Shown: in pieces, positions 5,835 to 7,116 of the stretch
How positions within the stretch are numbered: position 1 is the stretch's first letter
Layout of the letters: the number at the start of each line of letters is the position of its first letter
NCBI GenBank assembly: GCA_937876865.1
Contig: CALEFF010000018.1
Location: 1 to 7,116 of the forward strand
Source of the DNA: an uncultured Bacteroidales bacterium
Lineage (GTDB): Bacteria > Bacteroidota > Bacteroidia > Bacteroidales > P3
Length of the DNA stretch: 7,116 nucleotides
Direction of reading: 5' to 3'
The notes under the pieces: generated by a model
Told to the model about the DNA's origin: nothing
Seen by the model: only the letters and a program-made list of their open reading frames with translations
Databases searched by the model: none
Program-made: the position numbers and the translations under genes

Positions 5835-6473
5835 ATGAGCAAACAAATAACAATCGACCAAGCTGTCGAAATGATTAAAGACGGCATGACCGTAATGATT
5901 GGAGGTTTTTTAGCAGCAGGAAGTGCTAACAGAATAATTGAAGCATTAGCAAAAGCAGGACGTAAAGACCTTACAGTAATATGCAACGACACATCTTATC
6001 CTGAAAAAGGTAGTGGATTATTAGTTGCAACCGGTTGCGTAAAGAAAGTAATCGCTTCTCACATAGGAACAAATCCTGTGACAGAACAAAAGATGAAAGA
6101 CGGCGAAATGGAAGTTGAATTAGTACCACAAGGAACATTGGCAGAAAGAGTAAGAATTGGAGGAGCAGGCATAGGAGGTTTTCTAACAAAAACAGGATTA
6201 GGCACACTTGCAGGCGAAGGAAAAAGAGTAATAGAAGTAAATGGAGAAGAATATCTTTTAGAACTTCCATTAAGAGCAGACGTTGCCCTAATAGGAGCAT
6301 CAGTTGCAGATAAATATGGTAATTTAATCTACCGCGGAACAAGCCAAAACTTTAATCCTCTTATGGCTACCGCAGCAGATGTAGTAATAGCAGAAGTAAA
6401 AGAAACAGTTGAAAACATAGCACCAGAAGCTGTGAAAACTCCTTACCTATTTGTAGATTACATAGTAAAATAA
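5835..6473 (+). CDS. atoD: Butyryl-CoA:acetoacetate CoA-transferase, alpha subunit (AtoD-like)
   Basis: This is the alpha subunit of a family I CoA-transferase. With the beta subunit (AtoA) it moves CoA from butyryl-CoA to acetoacetate, giving butyrate and acetoacetyl-CoA, the last transfer step of lysine fermentation. The 212-aa length is normal for the subunit. Visible family features are DGMTVMIGGF at 16-25 (the family I signature), the conserved VPQGTLAERVR at 97-107, GIGGFLTKTGLGT at 112-124, the LLELPLRADVALI core at 141-153, and NFNPLMATAADVVIAEV at 172-188. The Pro that usually ends the signature (GxP) is Ala31 here. The catalytic glutamate belongs to the beta subunit, which is not in this window and does not follow directly. 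The ATG at 5835 is the natural start, just after an A-rich leader. It is the first gene of the forward operon; kal follows after 23 bp. Specificity for acetoacetate is inferred from the neighbours. Confidence 0.93.
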   Translation: MSKQITIDQAVEMIKDGMTVMIGGFLAAGSANRIIEALAKAGRKDLTVICNDTSYPEKGSGLLVATGCVKKVIASHIGTNPVTEQKMKDGEMEVELVPQGTLAERVRIGGAGIGGFLTKTGLGTLAGEGKRVIEVNGEEYLLELPLRADVALIGASVADKYGNLIYRGTSQNFNPLMATAADVVIAEVKETVENIAPEAVKTPYLFVDYIVK

Positions 6474-6496
6474 TAACAAAATAAAACAATAAAACA

Positions 6497-6889
6497 ATGG
6501 CAGCAAAATCAATAATAAGAATGAGAATGTCCGCTCACGATGCTCACTATGGCGGAAACCTTGTAGATGGAGCAAGAATGTTGAACCTATTTGGAGACGT
6601 AGCAACAGAACTTTTGATTATACAAGACGGAGACGAAGGATTATTCTGTGCATACGATAATGTAGAATTCTTAGCACCTGTTTACGCAGGAGATTACATT
6701 GAAGCAGTAGGAGAAATCACACACGTAGGAAACACATCACGTAAGATGAAATTCGAAGCACGCAAAGTAATCGCTCCAAGAACAGATATTTCAGATTCAG
6801 CAGCAGATGTATTGGCAGAACCAATAGTTGTATGTAGAGCAAGTGGCACATGCGTAGTTCCAAAACAATGTCAAAGAAACAACAAATAA
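6497..6889 (+). CDS. kal: 3-aminobutyryl-CoA ammonia-lyase (Kal), hotdog fold
   Basis: Kal removes ammonia from L-3-aminobutyryl-CoA to give crotonyl-CoA in the cytoplasm. The 130-aa length fits this small family, which has a thioesterase-like hotdog fold. The N-terminal part (MRMSAHDAHYGGNLVDGARM at 9-28) and the following helix with LFGDVATELL (31-40) fit the hotdog pattern of a strand, loop and long central helix. The segment VEFLAPVYAGDYIEAVGEIT (56-75) is the typical hotdog strand pair with the PVYAGD turn. By sequence alone it could be called only a hotdog thioesterase-like protein; the position between atoD and kce decides the function. It starts 23 bp after atoD and ends 7 bp before kce, so the three are surely one transcript. 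No ribosome-binding motif is seen; the ATG follows an A-rich stretch. Confidence 0.9.
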   Translation: MAAKSIIRMRMSAHDAHYGGNLVDGARMLNLFGDVATELLIIQDGDEGLFCAYDNVEFLAPVYAGDYIEAVGEITHVGNTSRKMKFEARKVIAPRTDISDSAADVLAEPIVVCRASGTCVVPKQCQRNNK

Positions 6890-6896
6890 GAAAACG

Positions 6897-7116
6897 ATGG
6901 AAAAATTGATAATAACAGCTGCTATATGTGGAGCAGAAGTAACAAAAGAACAAAACCCTGCCGTTCCATATACAGTAGAAGAAATAGTAAGAGAAGCGAA
7001 ATCAGCAGTAGATGCAGGAGCTGCAATCGTACACCTACACGTTAGAGAAGACGATGGCACACCTACACAAAACCATGCAAGATTTCAAGAATGCGAAGAA
7101 GCGATTTACAAAGTTT
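6897..7116 (+). CDS. kce: 3-keto-5-aminohexanoate cleavage enzyme (Kce), 5' part only
   Basis: This BKACE-family (DUF849) enzyme condenses 3-keto-5-aminohexanoate with acetyl-CoA and splits the product into acetoacetate and 3-aminobutyryl-CoA. The window holds the first 73 codons of a protein that normally has about 270-280 residues; the cut is the window end, not a mutation. The first strand LIITAAICGAEVTKEQNPAV (4-23) includes Glu14. The second strand AIVHLHVRE (43-51) places His46 and His48 in the HxH zinc site, the same numbers I recall for the Cloacimonas acidaminovorans enzyme; the third zinc ligand would be beyond the window. DDGTPTQNHARF (52-63) is the usual loop. The ATG lies 7 bp after kal. 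BKACE members have varied beta-keto acid substrates, but the kal and atoD neighbours make the lysine pathway the clear choice. Confidence 0.93.
   Translation, partial: MEKLIITAAICGAEVTKEQNPAVPYTVEEIVREAKSAVDAGAAIVHLHVREDDGTPTQNHARFQECEEAIYKV

Noticed and set aside
5762..5992. Reverse open frame covering the lysine promoter and the start of atoD
   Set aside because: It is antisense to conserved AtoD residues and runs through the promoter region; no start context or family match.
5971..6342. Leucine-rich reverse open frame inside atoD, and similar ones at 6717-6953 and 6797-7060
   Set aside because: The leucine, serine and cysteine richness reflects the antisense of A-rich codons in atoD, kal and kce.
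1..7116. CRISPR array, insertion sequence, tRNA or rRNA
   Set aside because: No regularly spaced repeats, transposase-like frame with terminal repeats, cloverleaf or rRNA-like segment was found.

Overview
The window looks like part of a chromosome from an AT-rich member of the Bacteroidota, most likely order Bacteroidales. Three things point there. Two sites match the Bacteroidota -7 promoter element TAnnTTTG. The start codons are preceded by A-rich sequence rather than Shine-Dalgarno motifs. The order atoD-kal-kce resembles the lysine-fermentation locus I recall from Porphyromonas and relatives. The organism is inferred, not proven.

Layout. (1) Positions 1-282 hold no gene. They contain a strikingly self-complementary segment (about 51-180) that folds into one long rod with a central asymmetric bubble, a shape typical of 6S-type RNA. 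(2) A forward gene (283-1248) encodes an exported protein with a C-terminal PEGA-like region. (3) A hairpin with T-runs on both sides separates it from a reverse-strand run of three closely spaced genes read from 5607 down to 1330: an AMP-forming acyl-CoA synthetase, a small exported cysteine-containing protein of unknown function, and a fused ADP-forming acetate/acyl-CoA ligase. (4) A 227-bp, very AT-rich divergent promoter region (5608-5834) carries one -7 element on each strand, a 24-bp A/T palindrome at its midpoint, a 17-bp palindrome over the forward -7 element, and a 12-bp direct repeat. (5) A forward operon starts at 5835 with atoD, kal and the beginning of kce, which runs off the window.

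How the genes work together. Kce converts 3-keto-5-aminohexanoate plus acetyl-CoA to acetoacetate plus 3-aminobutyryl-CoA. Kal removes ammonia to give crotonyl-CoA. The AtoD/AtoA CoA-transferase moves CoA from butyryl-CoA onto acetoacetate, releasing butyrate. These are the lower steps of lysine fermentation to acetate, butyrate and ammonia. The ADP-forming ligase next door could turn the resulting acyl-CoA into acid plus ATP, so the divergent region may couple lysine breakdown to energy conservation and acyl activation. That coupling is inference. The items I would follow up first are the structured RNA, the palindrome over the lysine-operon promoter, and the unknown exported protein between the two acyl-CoA ligases.
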